Positions 53,358 through 62,888 of a DNA stretch of 64,000 nt are shown here, piece after piece. Made by a program: the position numbers and the translations under genes. A model generated the notes under the pieces. That model saw only the letters and a list, made by a program, of their open reading frames with translations. It ran no database searches and was not told where the DNA came from. The first letter of the stretch is position 1, and each line of letters starts with the position of its first letter. The DNA lies in the NCBI RefSeq assembly GCF_019879105.1, contig NZ_CP082249.1, forward strand, positions 310,001 through 374,000, given 5' to 3'. This DNA is from Natrinema sp. SYSU A 869. GTDB lineage: Archaea; Halobacteriota; Halobacteria; Halobacteriales; Natrialbaceae.

Positions 53358-53515
53358 TCGACGGCGTCGGTTCTCGAACCGAACTGCGGCGTCGCTCGAA
53401 CCCGACCTAGGACTCGTTTTCGTCGCGCGAGACGCAGGTGGCCGAGGCCAGCGGACCTATCGCTGGGGAAGAAAAAGCAGGAAACTTTACGGTACATCGG
53501 CTTTTTGGCTCGCGT

Positions 53516-54286
53516 ATGTCTACCCGCTCGCGAAGCGGTGGCGGTGGTGGGTTTGTCGGCGCGGTGAGTGCCGACATTCGGCGGTTACACGGTGCCTGGA
53601 TGGAACTCGTCTTCCCCCGGCAACGTGGCCGCGGCCACTCCGTTATGGGCAAGTGGGAACCCGAGACGCTCCCGCAGAAGATCAGCTATCACGGCTGGAG
53701 CGCGCTCGGAACCGTCGGCTTGCTCGTTCTCTATCCGCTTACCGTCCTCGGTCTCGCAACCCGCTACTACGCGGCGAAACTCGATTCGACACGGACCCGA
53801 CTCGGCATCGTCGGCGTCACAGGTATCGCACTGCTCGGCTGGGGGCTGCTGACAGTCGCCTGGGGAGCGATGTCGTATATGGAACAAGTCGACATCCCCC
53901 TCAATTCGGTCCTCGCAGTCGCAGCGGCGAGTGGCGTCGCAACGGTTTCGACCGCGCTCGCCGCGACGACCTCGAAGGCCGGCGGCCGCGCCACGACGGT
54001 CGTCCTCGCGTACCCGTTCGCGATGACGGCGCTGTTCTTGCCGCCCGTCGTCGCCGCACTCGTGACGCCGTCGCTGCATCCCTACGTCCTCGATCCCAGC
54101 TACGACCTCGCCGTCTGGGTACTCGACAACGTGTTGTTCGTCGGCGGTCTGAACGACTACTTCCGCGGAGCCTTCACCCTCGAGGGAGCCGCCTACGCGG
54201 GGATGTGGGTTGGTCTCTCGTTCCCGGTGGGTTGGTTCCTCGGGAGCGTCGTTGCACTGGCGAATCTGGTTCGCCCGTCACAGTAG
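53516..54286 (+). CDS. Haloarchaeal membrane protein, unknown function
   Basis: A 256-residue protein. A Gly/Arg-rich start (about 1-15) and a conserved-looking block WMELVFPRQRGRGHSVMGKW precede six helices (about 55-78, 90-115, 130-155, 160-185, 200-215, 230-252). No motif known to me. An alternative ATG at about 53591 (MELVFPRQ) is possible. Codon bias fits a real gene. Confidence 0.65.
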   Translation: MSTRSRSGGGGGFVGAVSADIRRLHGAWMELVFPRQRGRGHSVMGKWEPETLPQKISYHGWSALGTVGLLVLYPLTVLGLATRYYAAKLDSTRTRLGIVGVTGIALLGWGLLTVAWGAMSYMEQVDIPLNSVLAVAAASGVATVSTALAATTSKAGGRATTVVLAYPFAMTALFLPPVVAALVTPSLHPYVLDPSYDLAVWVLDNVLFVGGLNDYFRGAFTLEGAAYAGMWVGLSFPVGWFLGSVVALANLVRPSQ

Positions 54287-54376
54287 TTCGTAGTCGCGTT
54301 TTCTTTTCCGTTCATCAGTCGTGAACGGGCTGCCGATTCCCGATACCATTAGGTGTCTGATTTCCAAGCACTGTAC

Positions 54377-54571
54377 ATGGAGTTCGACCTTCCAACGACC
54401 GCCGCCGCATTCATCGCCGTCATCGCGATCGGCGTCGTCGGCCTGATCGCCGCGCCGATGATGGCGATGGACACCGTATTGATGATGGTCGCACCGTCGA
54501 TGATCGCGTTCGGCCTGATCATGCTCGGACTCGGCATCAAATACGGTGAGTATCGCGCAGCGGGCCGATAG
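54377..54571 (+). CDS. Small two-helix membrane protein
   Basis: A 64-residue protein, MEFDLPTTAAAFIAVIAIG..., with two helices (about 8-30 and 33-55) and the ending KYGEYRAAGR. I recall this compact family in many haloarchaea (possibly DUF7333); the function is unknown. ATG 54377 is used, eight codons after the first possible start. Confidence 0.7.
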   Translation: MEFDLPTTAAAFIAVIAIGVVGLIAAPMMAMDTVLMMVAPSMIAFGLIMLGLGIKYGEYRAAGR

Positions 54572-54732
54572 GGACGGACTGAACGGTCTTCAGTAGTTAT
54601 CGGAACCCGACAGAGCTGACAGCGTATTGTAACACCGGCTGCTACAACTGAGCCGGCACTGCTCATTTTCGATCGGGTGGAATCGAGAAAATCGATAGTT
54701 CGCCTACTAGGCAGCGATCGACGGCAGTCGGC

Positions 54733-55704
54733 CTACATGTAGCCGAGGTCGCGCAGGCGCTCCATCAGGTCCTCTTTGTCCTGGGCGCGGCCCGCACGCT
54801 CGGTGGTCCCCTCGAGATCCTGCAGCCAAGCCGGGTCCTCGTTTGCCTTCTCCGTACTGACCTCGCTGCCGAGCGAGCGGAAGCCGGCGAAGTACTTCGG
54901 CGAAATCGGGATATCGTCCTGCTCGACGCCTTCGGGGAGGTCGTCGTCGGCTTCGGGGACGTAGCCCTCCTCGGGAAAGTTCTCGACCGTGTCCGGAACC
55001 GCGAAGTTCCAGAACGTCTCCCAGACGGCGGCCTCGTCGAACTGCAGGATGGGCTGGATGCGGTCGTGGGGCGGGTAGATGTCGGGGTCGTGACGCGGCG
55101 AGAAGAACGTCTCGTCGGCACGGGCCTCCTGCTCGTCCCAGCGGACGCCGGAGATGACGCCGTCGATGTCGTACTCCTCGAGTGTGTCGTTCAACGCCAC
55201 CGTCTTGAGCAGGTGGTTGCCGACGTAGGTATCGAGCAGGAACGGGAACGTGTCCTCCTCGTACTCGAGAATGTTCTCGACGTGGTGTTGGTTGTGCTCG
55301 GAGAGCTCCGAGATATCGATGTCGTCACCGGGCTCGAGGCCGTGTTCGTCGACGTACTCGCCGACGTCCTCGTTGCGCGCGTAGATTACCTCAAGGTCCC
55401 ACTCGTCGGCCCAGTGGTCGACGAAGTCGTGGATCTCGTCGAAGTGCTGGTAGTGGTCGATGAAGACCGCCGGGGGAACCTCGAGATCGAAGCGGTCGGC
55501 GACCTCCTTGATGAAGTAGAGGGTGAGCGTCGAGTCCTTGCCGCCGGTCCACATGACCGCCGGATTTTCGTACTCTTCTAAGCCCTCGCGGGTGACCTCG
55601 ATCGCCTTCTCGATCTTGTCCTGAATGTGCGGATAGTCTTCAGGGTCTTCGCCTTCGCCGTCGGAATAATCGACGTCTACGTAGTCGGGGAAGTTCTCGG
55701 CCAT
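54733..55704 (-). CDS. PAPS reductase / CysD-like PP-loop protein
   Basis: A 323-residue PP-loop nucleotide-binding protein. The P-loop is MWTGGKDSTLTLYF (about 50-63). VFIDHYQHFDEIHDF, ISGVRWDEQEARADETFFS and RIQPILQFDEAAVWETFW are the blocks shared by CysD (sulfate adenylyltransferase small subunit) and CysH. A CysN gene is not nearby, so full sulfate activation cannot be claimed. The C-terminus with KYFAGFRSLGSEVSTEKA is as in CysD. ATG 55704 is chosen; AT-rich promoter bases precede it directly. Confidence 0.85.
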   Translation of the reverse strand: MAENFPDYVDVDYSDGEGEDPEDYPHIQDKIEKAIEVTREGLEEYENPAVMWTGGKDSTLTLYFIKEVADRFDLEVPPAVFIDHYQHFDEIHDFVDHWADEWDLEVIYARNEDVGEYVDEHGLEPGDDIDISELSEHNQHHVENILEYEEDTFPFLLDTYVGNHLLKTVALNDTLEEYDIDGVISGVRWDEQEARADETFFSPRHDPDIYPPHDRIQPILQFDEAAVWETFWNFAVPDTVENFPEEGYVPEADDDLPEGVEQDDIPISPKYFAGFRSLGSEVSTEKANEDPAWLQDLEGTTERAGRAQDKEDLMERLRDLGYM

Positions 55705-56093
55705 CTCGTAATTAGATATAATTAGGAGGTGTAAATCCTTTGGGTCGGCGGAAAGGCCTGTCGGCATTCCGGACTCGACACAACCGTGTGGTTCGGTCGC
55801 CAGCACCGCATCAACGTGGGATCGGACCATTCGTCATCCCCGCCGTTCAGCGGGACCTCGAGTCCCACGTGATGGTAGGGCAGGGTGTCGGAGATGCCGG
55901 CAAGTATTCGCGCTCACGGCAGCTGTCCGCACTCGAGTAGGACGTTCGATGGACCCGACCGGTGATAGACCCGACCGGTCAGTAGTGATCGAAGCGGCGG
56001 ACGCGATCGATCGGTCACTGATGCCTCGCTCGATCAGTTCGGCCGGCACGGCTGGCGAACGTATTACTCGATGGCTCCGAAACTGTGGGTTGC
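55705..56093. other. Gap with short direct repeats
   Basis: No gene is supported. A 12-bp direct repeat gacccgaccggt at 55952-55963 and 55968-55979, each containing the palindrome accggt, lies 115-140 nt before the SDR gene. AT-rich bases at 55706-55735 probably hold the promoter of the PP-loop gene on the minus strand. Confidence 0.4.
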
Positions 56094-56834
56094 ATGACGA
56101 ATCTACGCGACAAGACCATCATCGTGACCGGTGCGAGCAAAGGATTGGGCCGTTCGATGGCGCTGCACCTCTCGGAACTCGGTGCGAACGTTGTCCTCGT
56201 GGCCCGAAGCGAGGACGATCTCGCGGCCGTCGCGGACGAAGCCGACGGCGAGGCGCTGGTCGCCCCGGCGGACGTTCGCGACGCCGACGCCGTCGACGAC
56301 GTTGTTCGGTCGGCGATCGATCGCTTCGGGACCGTCGACGCGCTGATCAACAACGCCGGAGTCCCGGGGCGACACTTCGGCGACGACCGCGGCGCGCTCG
56401 TCAACACGGACGAGGACGAGTGGGACCGCGTCATGGAGATCAACGTCAAAGGTGTCTACCTGTTCACGAAGCGGGTTCTCGAGGCGATGCTGGAGGCCGA
56501 CGGGGTGTCGGGCAACGTCCTCAACGTCTCCTCGGGGCTCGGCAGCTATGCGGTCTCCAACGCCGCGCCGTACGTCACGTCGAAGTGGGGTCTCGAGGGG
56601 TTCACCCAGGCGATCGCGCTCGAGGTCGAAGACGAGGGCATTAACGTCAATGCGATCGACCCCGGCGGTCGGGTCAACACACAGATCTGGGCGCACCTCC
56701 CCGACGACGAACGCGAGGAGATCCTACAACCCGACGTGATGGACGACGCCGCCGCGCTGCTCGCGGCGCAGGGACCCGACGGCGTCACCGGCGAGTCGAT
56801 GACCGCCGCGGAGTGGGAAGACCGGCTCGAGTGA
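56094..56834 (+). CDS. Short-chain dehydrogenase/reductase
   Basis: A 246-residue classical SDR. The cofactor site is VTGASKGLGRSMA (about 10-22), NNAG is at about 84-87, the catalytic Ser is in LNVSSGLGSYA (about 144), and Tyr and Lys are in PYVTSKWG (about 158-162). The helix after the P-loop has RSEDDL, suggesting NADP(H). Substrate unknown. A GTG at 56085 would add three residues. Confidence 0.92.
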   Translation: MTNLRDKTIIVTGASKGLGRSMALHLSELGANVVLVARSEDDLAAVADEADGEALVAPADVRDADAVDDVVRSAIDRFGTVDALINNAGVPGRHFGDDRGALVNTDEDEWDRVMEINVKGVYLFTKRVLEAMLEADGVSGNVLNVSSGLGSYAVSNAAPYVTSKWGLEGFTQAIALEVEDEGINVNAIDPGGRVNTQIWAHLPDDEREEILQPDVMDDAAALLAAQGPDGVTGESMTAAEWEDRLE

Positions 56835-56876
56835 CGACAGAACGGGGCCATTAGGCGACCGAGCGACGAACCGATC

Positions 56877-57197
56877 TCACGACGACAGCCGATTCTGACA
56901 GCCGCGACAGTACGCCATACCCGGCCGGTTCGGCGCTCCGCATGCAGGGCACCGAACCGTCGACGAGTCGGCGGCCTCGACGCCCATCTCGTCCGCCAGC
57001 ACGGCGAGGACGTCGTGGTCGATATCGTCGTGCGGGCCCTCTCCGCCTCGCCGCTGGGCCCACTCGTTGATGATATCGTCGTCGCGTAACCGCTCGAGTC
57101 CCCGCACCAGTCCCAGAAAGCAAAGCGTCGGGGCGATCATCACGAAGGCCGCCACGGCGAGGCGGCCGAGGAGCGCGTACGGTCCCGGCTGGTCCAT
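56877..57197 (-). CDS. Membrane protein with C-terminal zinc ribbon
   Basis: A 106-residue protein. A hydrophobic helix at about 10-30 (LGRLAVAAFVMIAPTLCFLGLV) is followed by an acidic helical segment and a zinc ribbon CPACGAPNRPGMAYCRGC (about 83-100). Probably a small anchored adaptor. No function known. Confidence 0.75.
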   Translation of the reverse strand: MDQPGPYALLGRLAVAAFVMIAPTLCFLGLVRGLERLRDDDIINEWAQRRGGEGPHDDIDHDVLAVLADEMGVEAADSSTVRCPACGAPNRPGMAYCRGCQNRLSS

Positions 57198-57289
57198 AGT
57201 CGACGTTCGCTATCGAGATTACAAACGTCTATCGCCGGGTGGTCGGCGTAGACCTGCGCGAATCGTCCCTCGGGAAGACGGCGCGGTAG

Positions 57290-58561
57290 TCACGCAGCGG
57301 GGACCACGCGGTAGAGGCCACCACCGTCGCCGCTCGTTCCGAGTACGTACACCTCTCCGTCGTCGTCGCGACCGAACGAGAGGATGCGCTCGAGTCGTAC
57401 CCCGTCGTCGATCTCGAGGACGGTGGTCGGCCACAGTCCGTTCTCGTCCTTGGGGCGGGTGGCGGCGAACAACCGTCCCGCTGCCAGGAAATCGCCGAAG
57501 ACATAGGCGTCGTTCAGCGCCGGCAGTGCAGTACCCCCGTACACGTAGCCACCGATGACTGAAACGCCGCTCACACCCGTTTCAGCGGCCTCGCGCGGAT
57601 ACTCGATGATCGGATCGCGGAGCGGTTCCCCACCTCGGACCCGCTCGGGCGTCTCGTCGGGACAATCGGTTTCGGTATAGCAGTGCGTTCCCTCCTTGAT
57701 GTTCCAGCCGTAGTTCCCGCCCTTCTCCACGAGGTTAACTTCCTCGTAGTCGTTCTCACCGACGTCCGCGACGAACAGGTCGCCGTCGTCGAACGACAAC
57801 CGCCAGGGGTTCCGAAAGCCCCACGCGTAGTACTCGTCGAGTCCCGTTCGACCGACCAGTGGATTAGTGTCCGGGACGGCGTACCCCCGCTCGGCCGTTC
57901 GCTCGTCGACGTCGAGACGCAGGACACTCCCCAAGAAATCCCGAGTCACGTCCTGTCCGCCACCGCCACCGCCTCCGCCGGCACCGATGCCGACGTGAAA
58001 ATAGCCGTCCGGTCCGAACGCCATGTCACCGCCGTTGTGGTAGTTCGTCGGTTGCGGAATCTCGAGAACGACGCGTTCGGAGTCCCGTTTCGCCCGCTCG
58101 CCGTCGTCGCTCGCCTCGAACGTCGCGATAACGCCCGTGTGGTCGAAGTCCGCCGGCGTTCCCGATCGGCGCGGAGCGCTGTAGTGGACGAACAGCCGGC
58201 GATTCTCGGCGAAGTCGGGATGCAACGTCAGGCCCAGTAGTCCCCGTTCGCCATCGGTCACGACCGTCTCGCGTAAGTCGAGAAACAGATCGTCGCGGAG
58301 ACCGTCAGCCTCGTGTACGTAAATACGACCGTCTCGCTCCGCAACGTACCGTCGATCGCCCGCGGCCGCGAATTCGACGGCCAGTGGCGACTCGAGTCCG
58401 TCGATCACTGTCTCGAGACCTACCGTCTCCGGAAGGCGGTCGATAGCAGCGGACGACTGGGAGCGAGTGGCGGCCGAGCGCGATGCGGACCCGGCGAATC
58501 CCGCCGTCGCGCCGACGGCTGCAACCGTCAGGAACCGTCGTCGACTGGTGGGAGATTTCAC
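57290..58561 (-). CDS. PQQ-type sugar dehydrogenase, Tat-exported
   Basis: A 423-residue secreted beta-propeller of the soluble PQQ-glucose dehydrogenase/HHIP-like family. A twin-arginine signal SRRRFLTVAAVGATAGFAG is present at 6-24. Typical blocks are LESPLAVEFA, DGERGLLGLTLHPDF, YHNGGDMAFGPDGYFHVGIG with the conserved His, and EYYAWGFRNPWRLSFD, DVGENDYEEVN, GGNYGWNIKEG. The usual GDGG turn reads GAGG and runs into eight Gly. Cofactor and substrate are uncertain, since many archaeal members are untested and no PQQ synthesis genes are in the window. Confidence 0.87.
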   Translation of the reverse strand: MKSPTSRRRFLTVAAVGATAGFAGSASRSAATRSQSSAAIDRLPETVGLETVIDGLESPLAVEFAAAGDRRYVAERDGRIYVHEADGLRDDLFLDLRETVVTDGERGLLGLTLHPDFAENRRLFVHYSAPRRSGTPADFDHTGVIATFEASDDGERAKRDSERVVLEIPQPTNYHNGGDMAFGPDGYFHVGIGAGGGGGGGGQDVTRDFLGSVLRLDVDERTAERGYAVPDTNPLVGRTGLDEYYAWGFRNPWRLSFDDGDLFVADVGENDYEEVNLVEKGGNYGWNIKEGTHCYTETDCPDETPERVRGGEPLRDPIIEYPREAAETGVSGVSVIGGYVYGGTALPALNDAYVFGDFLAAGRLFAATRPKDENGLWPTTVLEIDDGVRLERILSFGRDDDGEVYVLGTSGDGGGLYRVVPAA

Positions 58562-58696
58562 GGCACTACTCGTACGGCTGCGAGAAGGAAATACCCCATT
58601 CGGCCTGGTGGAGACTGTCTCAAATCGATAGCGGCTCAGAAGAGCGGCCGCTCCTCGTCGAAGCGTCTCTCGGTCGACCGTTCGTTCTCGGGGCGT

Positions 58697-59281
58697 TCAG
58701 TCAGTGATGAACTTGTTGTCCCGCCAGTTGACACCGCCCTGACCCGAGCCGTGGTCGCGCGGGCCTTCGACGACTTCGATGTCGGCCGGCCGGGGTTCGC
58801 CGTCGACGATCCGGGTCGCCTCGAGGTCTCCGCCGCGATCCGAGATCGCCGTCAGGGTTCCTTTCTCGGCGGCTTCCGCGATTCCACAGAGGACGAGGAA
58901 CATCTGGTACTGCAACAGCGAGTTCTGGAGAACGGTCTCGCGGTCGCCCTTGAACGCAGCGAACTCGACGAGTTCGGACTCGATCTCCTCCTCCTCTTCT
59001 TCGTCCCAACTAAAGGACTTCTGGCGTCGCTCATCCGGGTCCTCCTCGTAGACCCGGTTCTCGGTAACGCTGGCCTTGAGCTGTGCCGTCGGGGTATACT
59101 TGCTAACGGACTGATCCTCGGCGACGGCTTTGAGGATCAGCGTGTTGTTTCGCCGTGTGATCTCGACGTCAGTGATTCCCTCGGGAAAGGTCGCGTCGTC
59201 GATGTGGTCGCGAAGGTCTTCGAGGGGCAGTTCAAGCGTCGAATGCAGCCGATAAACGTGTCTGGATTCCTCTGTTGACAT
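58697..59281 (-). CDS. Conserved haloarchaeal protein, unknown function
   Basis: A 194-residue acidic cytosolic protein. N-terminal strands and helix (RLHSTLELPLEDLRDHIDDATFPEGI, ITRRNNTLILKAVAED) suggest a small alpha/beta domain. A Glu run EEEEEE lies near residue 100, and a helical part has ENSLLQYQMFLVLCGIAEAAEK-like sequence; the end is VNWRDNKFITD. I recall haloarchaeal homologues without known role. It is followed upstream by AT-rich DNA at 59283-59395 that holds its promoter. Confidence 0.7.
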   Translation of the reverse strand: MSTEESRHVYRLHSTLELPLEDLRDHIDDATFPEGITDVEITRRNNTLILKAVAEDQSVSKYTPTAQLKASVTENRVYEEDPDERRQKSFSWDEEEEEEIESELVEFAAFKGDRETVLQNSLLQYQMFLVLCGIAEAAEKGTLTAISDRGGDLEATRIVDGEPRPADIEVVEGPRDHGSGQGGVNWRDNKFITD

Positions 59282-59400
59282 TGTGGGAAGGTGTGTACGG
59301 CGATAGTCGTGATCTGTTAGTACGAGCGCGTGACTTATATGACCTGCTATTAAATCCGTGAAATATCAGGATAGGTAAATTAAGCTCGCGGTCGCGACAG

Positions 59401-59745
59401 TTATTCGTCGGCGAGCGTCGCTTCGAGTTCGCCGCGCTCCTCGAGTTCTTCGAGAATGTCGGAGCCGCCGACGAACTCACCGTCGACGAACGTCTGTGGA
59501 ATGGTCTCCCAGCCACTCTCCTCGTTGAGCGCCGCGCGGAACTCGTCAATCGATTCGAGGACGTCGACGGTCTCGTAGTCGTCGCGGTACTGGTCAATTA
59601 GGCCGAGCGCTTTGCGGGAGTAGCCACACTGGGGCATGAGCTCGGTCCCCTTCATGAAGAGGACGACCTCGTTCTCTTCGAGGGTTTCGGTGACCTGCTC
59701 GTTGACTTCCTCCTGATCGAGACCCTGGTTCGGTGGGAACTCCAT
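59401..59745 (-). CDS. Monothiol glutaredoxin-like protein
   Basis: A 114-residue protein of the monothiol glutaredoxin (Grx4/GrxD) family that handles iron-sulfur clusters. LFMKGTELMPQCGYSRKAL holds the active site as CGYS where most members have CGFS. TIPQTFVDGEFVGGSDIL is the glutathione-binding region with the TVP-like cis-Pro and GG. An N-terminal extension of about 20 acidic residues is haloarchaeal. ATG 59745 precedes MEFPPNQGLDQEEV. Confidence 0.9.
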   Translation of the reverse strand: MEFPPNQGLDQEEVNEQVTETLEENEVVLFMKGTELMPQCGYSRKALGLIDQYRDDYETVDVLESIDEFRAALNEESGWETIPQTFVDGEFVGGSDILEELEERGELEATLADE

Positions 59746-59874
59746 ATCCCATGGTACGGCGGTGGTGGGGATATGCCTTGCGTCATCTACACTTACGAAC
59801 CCGGCTGCGTTCACGACAGACCGCAGCTAGGTCACGCGGGAGAAACGGGCGAATCAGACCGTCGGGACGAACCG

Positions 59875-60672
59875 TCAGTCTGCTGTAGTCGGCGTCTCGA
59901 GGACGTCGAGTTTCTCTGCGGCGTAGCCGAAGACGTCCCGGTAGCCGTTTGAGGACATGAGGACGGGATAGAACGGCTCGTCGGCGACCTGTTCGTTGCC
60001 GTCGGCGGCGGCGAACGGAGCGCCCTCCTCGACTTCCGTGAAGTTCTCGACGAAGACCTCGTAGGTATCGGCCTGGTTCTTCCGGATAACGTCCGTAAGC
60101 CGATAGACGGGGAGTTCGCGGTGGACGGTATCGCCGGGTAACGCGTCGACGACAGTGAGGAAGGCGCGAGTCAGTCGATCGGCGTTCTGGGCGGCCGTCT
60201 CCGAGCCCTGTAGTCCACACTCGACTTCGACAGTGTCGACGGCGGAGAAGAGCCGTCCCTCCGCGAAGTTGCTCGTCTCGACCATTGCCGCCACGGGCAA
60301 CTGCGGGACGATGTCCGTCGCCGTCTCGCTGACCCCGTTGACGATCGCGAAGGGGTCTGCGTGGCTCTGCGTGGAGTGCATCGAGAAGGTCAAACAGCCC
60401 TCGAGTTCCGAGATGAGTTCGGCCGCGAGCTGTCCTTCGTGCGTCTTGGCGTCCGAATTGCCGGGGAACGCGCGATTGAGATCCTCGTCGATGAAGCGAA
60501 CCTGTCGTTCCAGCGCCGCCTCGTTGGCGACGATGAGCTTGACGGGACGGTTGACGGTCGGGCGTTCGTCGAGTAATCGCTCGACGGCACGGACGCCACA
60601 GGGTTCGTCCCCATGGACGCCCGCGACGACTGCGATCTCCGGCGTTCCCGACCCGAGCTGTGCGACTCTCAT
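59875..60672 (-). CDS. Succinylglutamate desuccinylase/aspartoacylase family
   Basis: A 265-residue zinc carboxypeptidase-like hydrolase (AstE/ASPA). The zinc ligands are in VVAGVHGDEPCG (His and Glu, about 16-27) and FSMHSTQSHADPF (His, about 96-108), and the catalytic Glu is in VEVECGLQG (about 147-155). DEDLNRAFPG binds the substrate carboxylate. The precise acyl-amino acid is unknown. It may instead act in a different deacylation, as the neighbours give no hint. Confidence 0.88.
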   Translation of the reverse strand: MRVAQLGSGTPEIAVVAGVHGDEPCGVRAVERLLDERPTVNRPVKLIVANEAALERQVRFIDEDLNRAFPGNSDAKTHEGQLAAELISELEGCLTFSMHSTQSHADPFAIVNGVSETATDIVPQLPVAAMVETSNFAEGRLFSAVDTVEVECGLQGSETAAQNADRLTRAFLTVVDALPGDTVHRELPVYRLTDVIRKNQADTYEVFVENFTEVEEGAPFAAADGNEQVADEPFYPVLMSSNGYRDVFGYAAEKLDVLETPTTAD

Positions 60673-61071
60673 TACGTAATAGTTGGGCCGCGGCGTGAAA
60701 GGCGATTCGGTCTCTCACAACACCGATTGGTCAGTGATCGTGACCGATCGACCGTTACCGTGCCAACGTCTCCCATCGAGGGCGGTGTCGGCGACTCGAT
60801 TAGGGTGAACCTGTCATTCCTGAAGAACCACGATACGGTCCGCTCAGTCCGCGGATCGGTCGGTGTATTCCTCGTCAGCGGGCCAGGCAATCGGTCGTCT
60901 GCCCTCGAGCGAAATCGACTAGCCGTCGACCCGCGCCGAGTCCAGAGACACTGTTCCCGCCATCAACCCGTCACAGTTGCAGCGACACCAAGCGAAAAAA
61001 CTGTTCACGACAGCACAAGTGTCGCTAGCAAACCGATAATAAATCAGAGATATCGTGACAGTTAGGTTGCG
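60673..61071. other. Intergenic gap, nothing assigned
   Basis: No coding-like frame. AT-rich sequence near 61029-61045 (accgataataaatcag) may be the old promoter of the broken gene that follows. Confidence 0.35.
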
Positions 61072-61814
61072 ATGAGCGATTTCCAACGGGAATTGTGGTC
61101 GGAAAGTGAAGGTGGGGAGACAACGCGGCGTTCGTACGTTCAACTGCTTGGTGCCCTCGGGATCGGCGGCGCTATCACTGGCGCAGCCACAACGAATTCT
61201 CGAGGCGTTGACGTCGCTGCAGCACAAACGCAGGGATCCGGGAGCGGGATCGCCGTGAGCGACTCGGCATCCAAAACTCGATCGAAAAGAACACCGAGAT
61301 CATCCGCCTGACACAGGATGGACCGGCGCACTTGACGGATATACACATCACCGATAAAGGGGGTAATGGACGTGCGATCCGCGTTGCCGATAACGATGAG
61401 GCGCGGACGGTGTTCGAAGGGTGTACGATCACCGATCGGACGAGTCCGAGTACCTCCGATTACGCGGTCTACATTCGCTCGTCGAACGTCGTCTTCAGGG
61501 ATTGTGAATACGACCTCAACTCCCAGACGGAACAGGATCGTCACGGCTTCTTCGTCAGCAGACGGGGCACTGACGTCAATCGACTCGTCTTGCAGAACAC
61601 TCAGATAGAACCGGATGGCGCGAGCCTTCGATTCGGCGAGAGTGGCCAGGCTCACAACATCGAGAGTTCGCTCTTCGACGGGCTCGTGATGAGCGATGCC
61701 GGAACCACACTCGAGAGCGTACTGTGGGTCGGCAATCGCCACCGTGGGGAGACGAAATTCCAGGGCGAACGGTCACAGTGGCAGGGAGACTTTAACTTCG
61801 GGTTCACCGTCTAG
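61072..61814 (+). pseudogene. Broken gene for Tat-exported beta-helix-like protein
   Basis: The first frame (61072-61311) starts with MSDFQRELWSESEGGETTRR and a Tat-like signal RRSYVQLLGALGIGGAITGA. After about 61240 the coding signal moves to the next frame: LGIQNSIEKNTEIIRL, HLTDIHITDKGGNGRAIRV, VYIRSSNVVFRDCEYDL, ending FNFGFTV at 61814. The short strand-turn repeats are those of right-handed beta-helix surface proteins. The repaired length (about 247) is far below usual family size, so the gene is both internally shortened and frameshifted, or only the frameshift is an error. Confidence 0.7.
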
Positions 61815-62074
61815 TCGTGCGCTGATCGGCGGGTGAGACACCATCGTCGCTTCCGTCTCAGGACGATAGCGACCGATCCAGTTCTCCCCCTTCTATCGAA
61901 TAGTTGTGAACTGGTCATATCGACCGAGAGAGAATTTCTGCGATAGAGCGTCGGCACAGGGTATCCCACGTGATGAAAGGGAAAATGGGTGTAGCGTCTC
62001 AATCGGTATTGGAGCAGTTAGTCTCGGAGACGTGATATCTCGAGACGAACTGGATGGGCTGGTCCTTCTGAAGG

Positions 62075-62569
62075 TTATTCGAGCCCTCGAACGTACTCGA
62101 AATCGGTTTCCGTGGCTTCCGGTTGTTCTCCATCGAGTTCGATCTGCCAGCCATGCAATGCTGTCGGATCAGTCAGCGCGTTCGTGATCGTCGTTCGGAC
62201 ATCGTGGACGTCAATACCGTAGTAGTCGTTCGGAACATCATGTAGGTATTGTCGCGCCGTCTCGAAGAGGCTCCGCATCCCGTCGTCGTTCTCGAAATCG
62301 AAGTGCTTGTAGGCTCCCGCTGCGACCTGCACCATTCCGTGCAGAAACGCGCTTTCCGTGGTCCCGCTCCCGTAGTTATACCATTCCGCTTCGAAGCAAT
62401 CGTGCGATTCGTGGAAGTCACCGGAATTAAAGAGTGCAACGCCGTGAATTACGGCTCGACGAAGCGTTCCGTGTTTCCACCCGTTCGATTCGGCTTGCTC
62501 TCGACACCATCCAGTCGGATTCCCTGAAGTCGGCGGACCGACAGTGTGGTCCCGGGTATGCTCATCCAT
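62075..62569 (-). CDS. DUF309 protein
   Basis: A 164-residue helical protein. [21 protein letters not shown] (split as [13 protein letters not shown] and CFEAEW, about 45-63) is the DUF309 signature, followed by [18 protein letters not shown] (about 75-92). The family is small and of unknown function, predicted to be related to metal-binding helical hairpins. A truncated copy lies directly upstream on the same strand. Confidence 0.85.
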   Translation of the reverse strand: MDEHTRDHTVGPPTSGNPTGWCREQAESNGWKHGTLRRAVIHGVALFNSGDFHESHDCFEAEWYNYGSGTTESAFLHGMVQVAAGAYKHFDFENDDGMRSLFETARQYLHDVPNDYYGIDVHDVRTTITNALTDPTALHGWQIELDGEQPEATETDFEYVRGLE

Positions 62570-62786
62570 GGGTCGCGCTGAGACGCTTGCGAGGATTGGT
62601 TACGCTCGAGCAATCCGTCTCGAAACAGTCGTGTGAGCCGCGGAACGTGCCGTCGGTGAACGGCCGAACGCCGTGGACGGTCGCCCGGCGTAGCGTGGTA
62701 TGCTCCCAGCGACCCGCGGACGGGGTCCATCTCACCGGAGTCCCCACCGGTGGATCGGTGGCGGCGTCGCGGATGTACTCGTCCAT
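62562..62786 (-). pseudogene. Truncated tandem duplicate of the DUF309 gene
   Basis: The frame MDEYIRDAATDPPVGTPVRW... to HDCFETD matches residues 1-60 of the DUF309 gene (shared MDE..RD, PP..G.P..W, LRRA..HGV, G.F..SHDCFE). It then ends in unrelated residues and a stop that overlaps the start of the intact copy by 8 nt. A tandem duplication followed by deletion of the 3' part explains it. Confidence 0.75.
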
Positions 62787-62888
62787 AGTCGATAGAAGGG
62801 TCGTCACGCGGGTAATTCCGTCGGTTATGCACTCCTTATTGTGTATAGGCACCGAATTTATGCCGTTTCAGTCCATCGTACCGACTAG

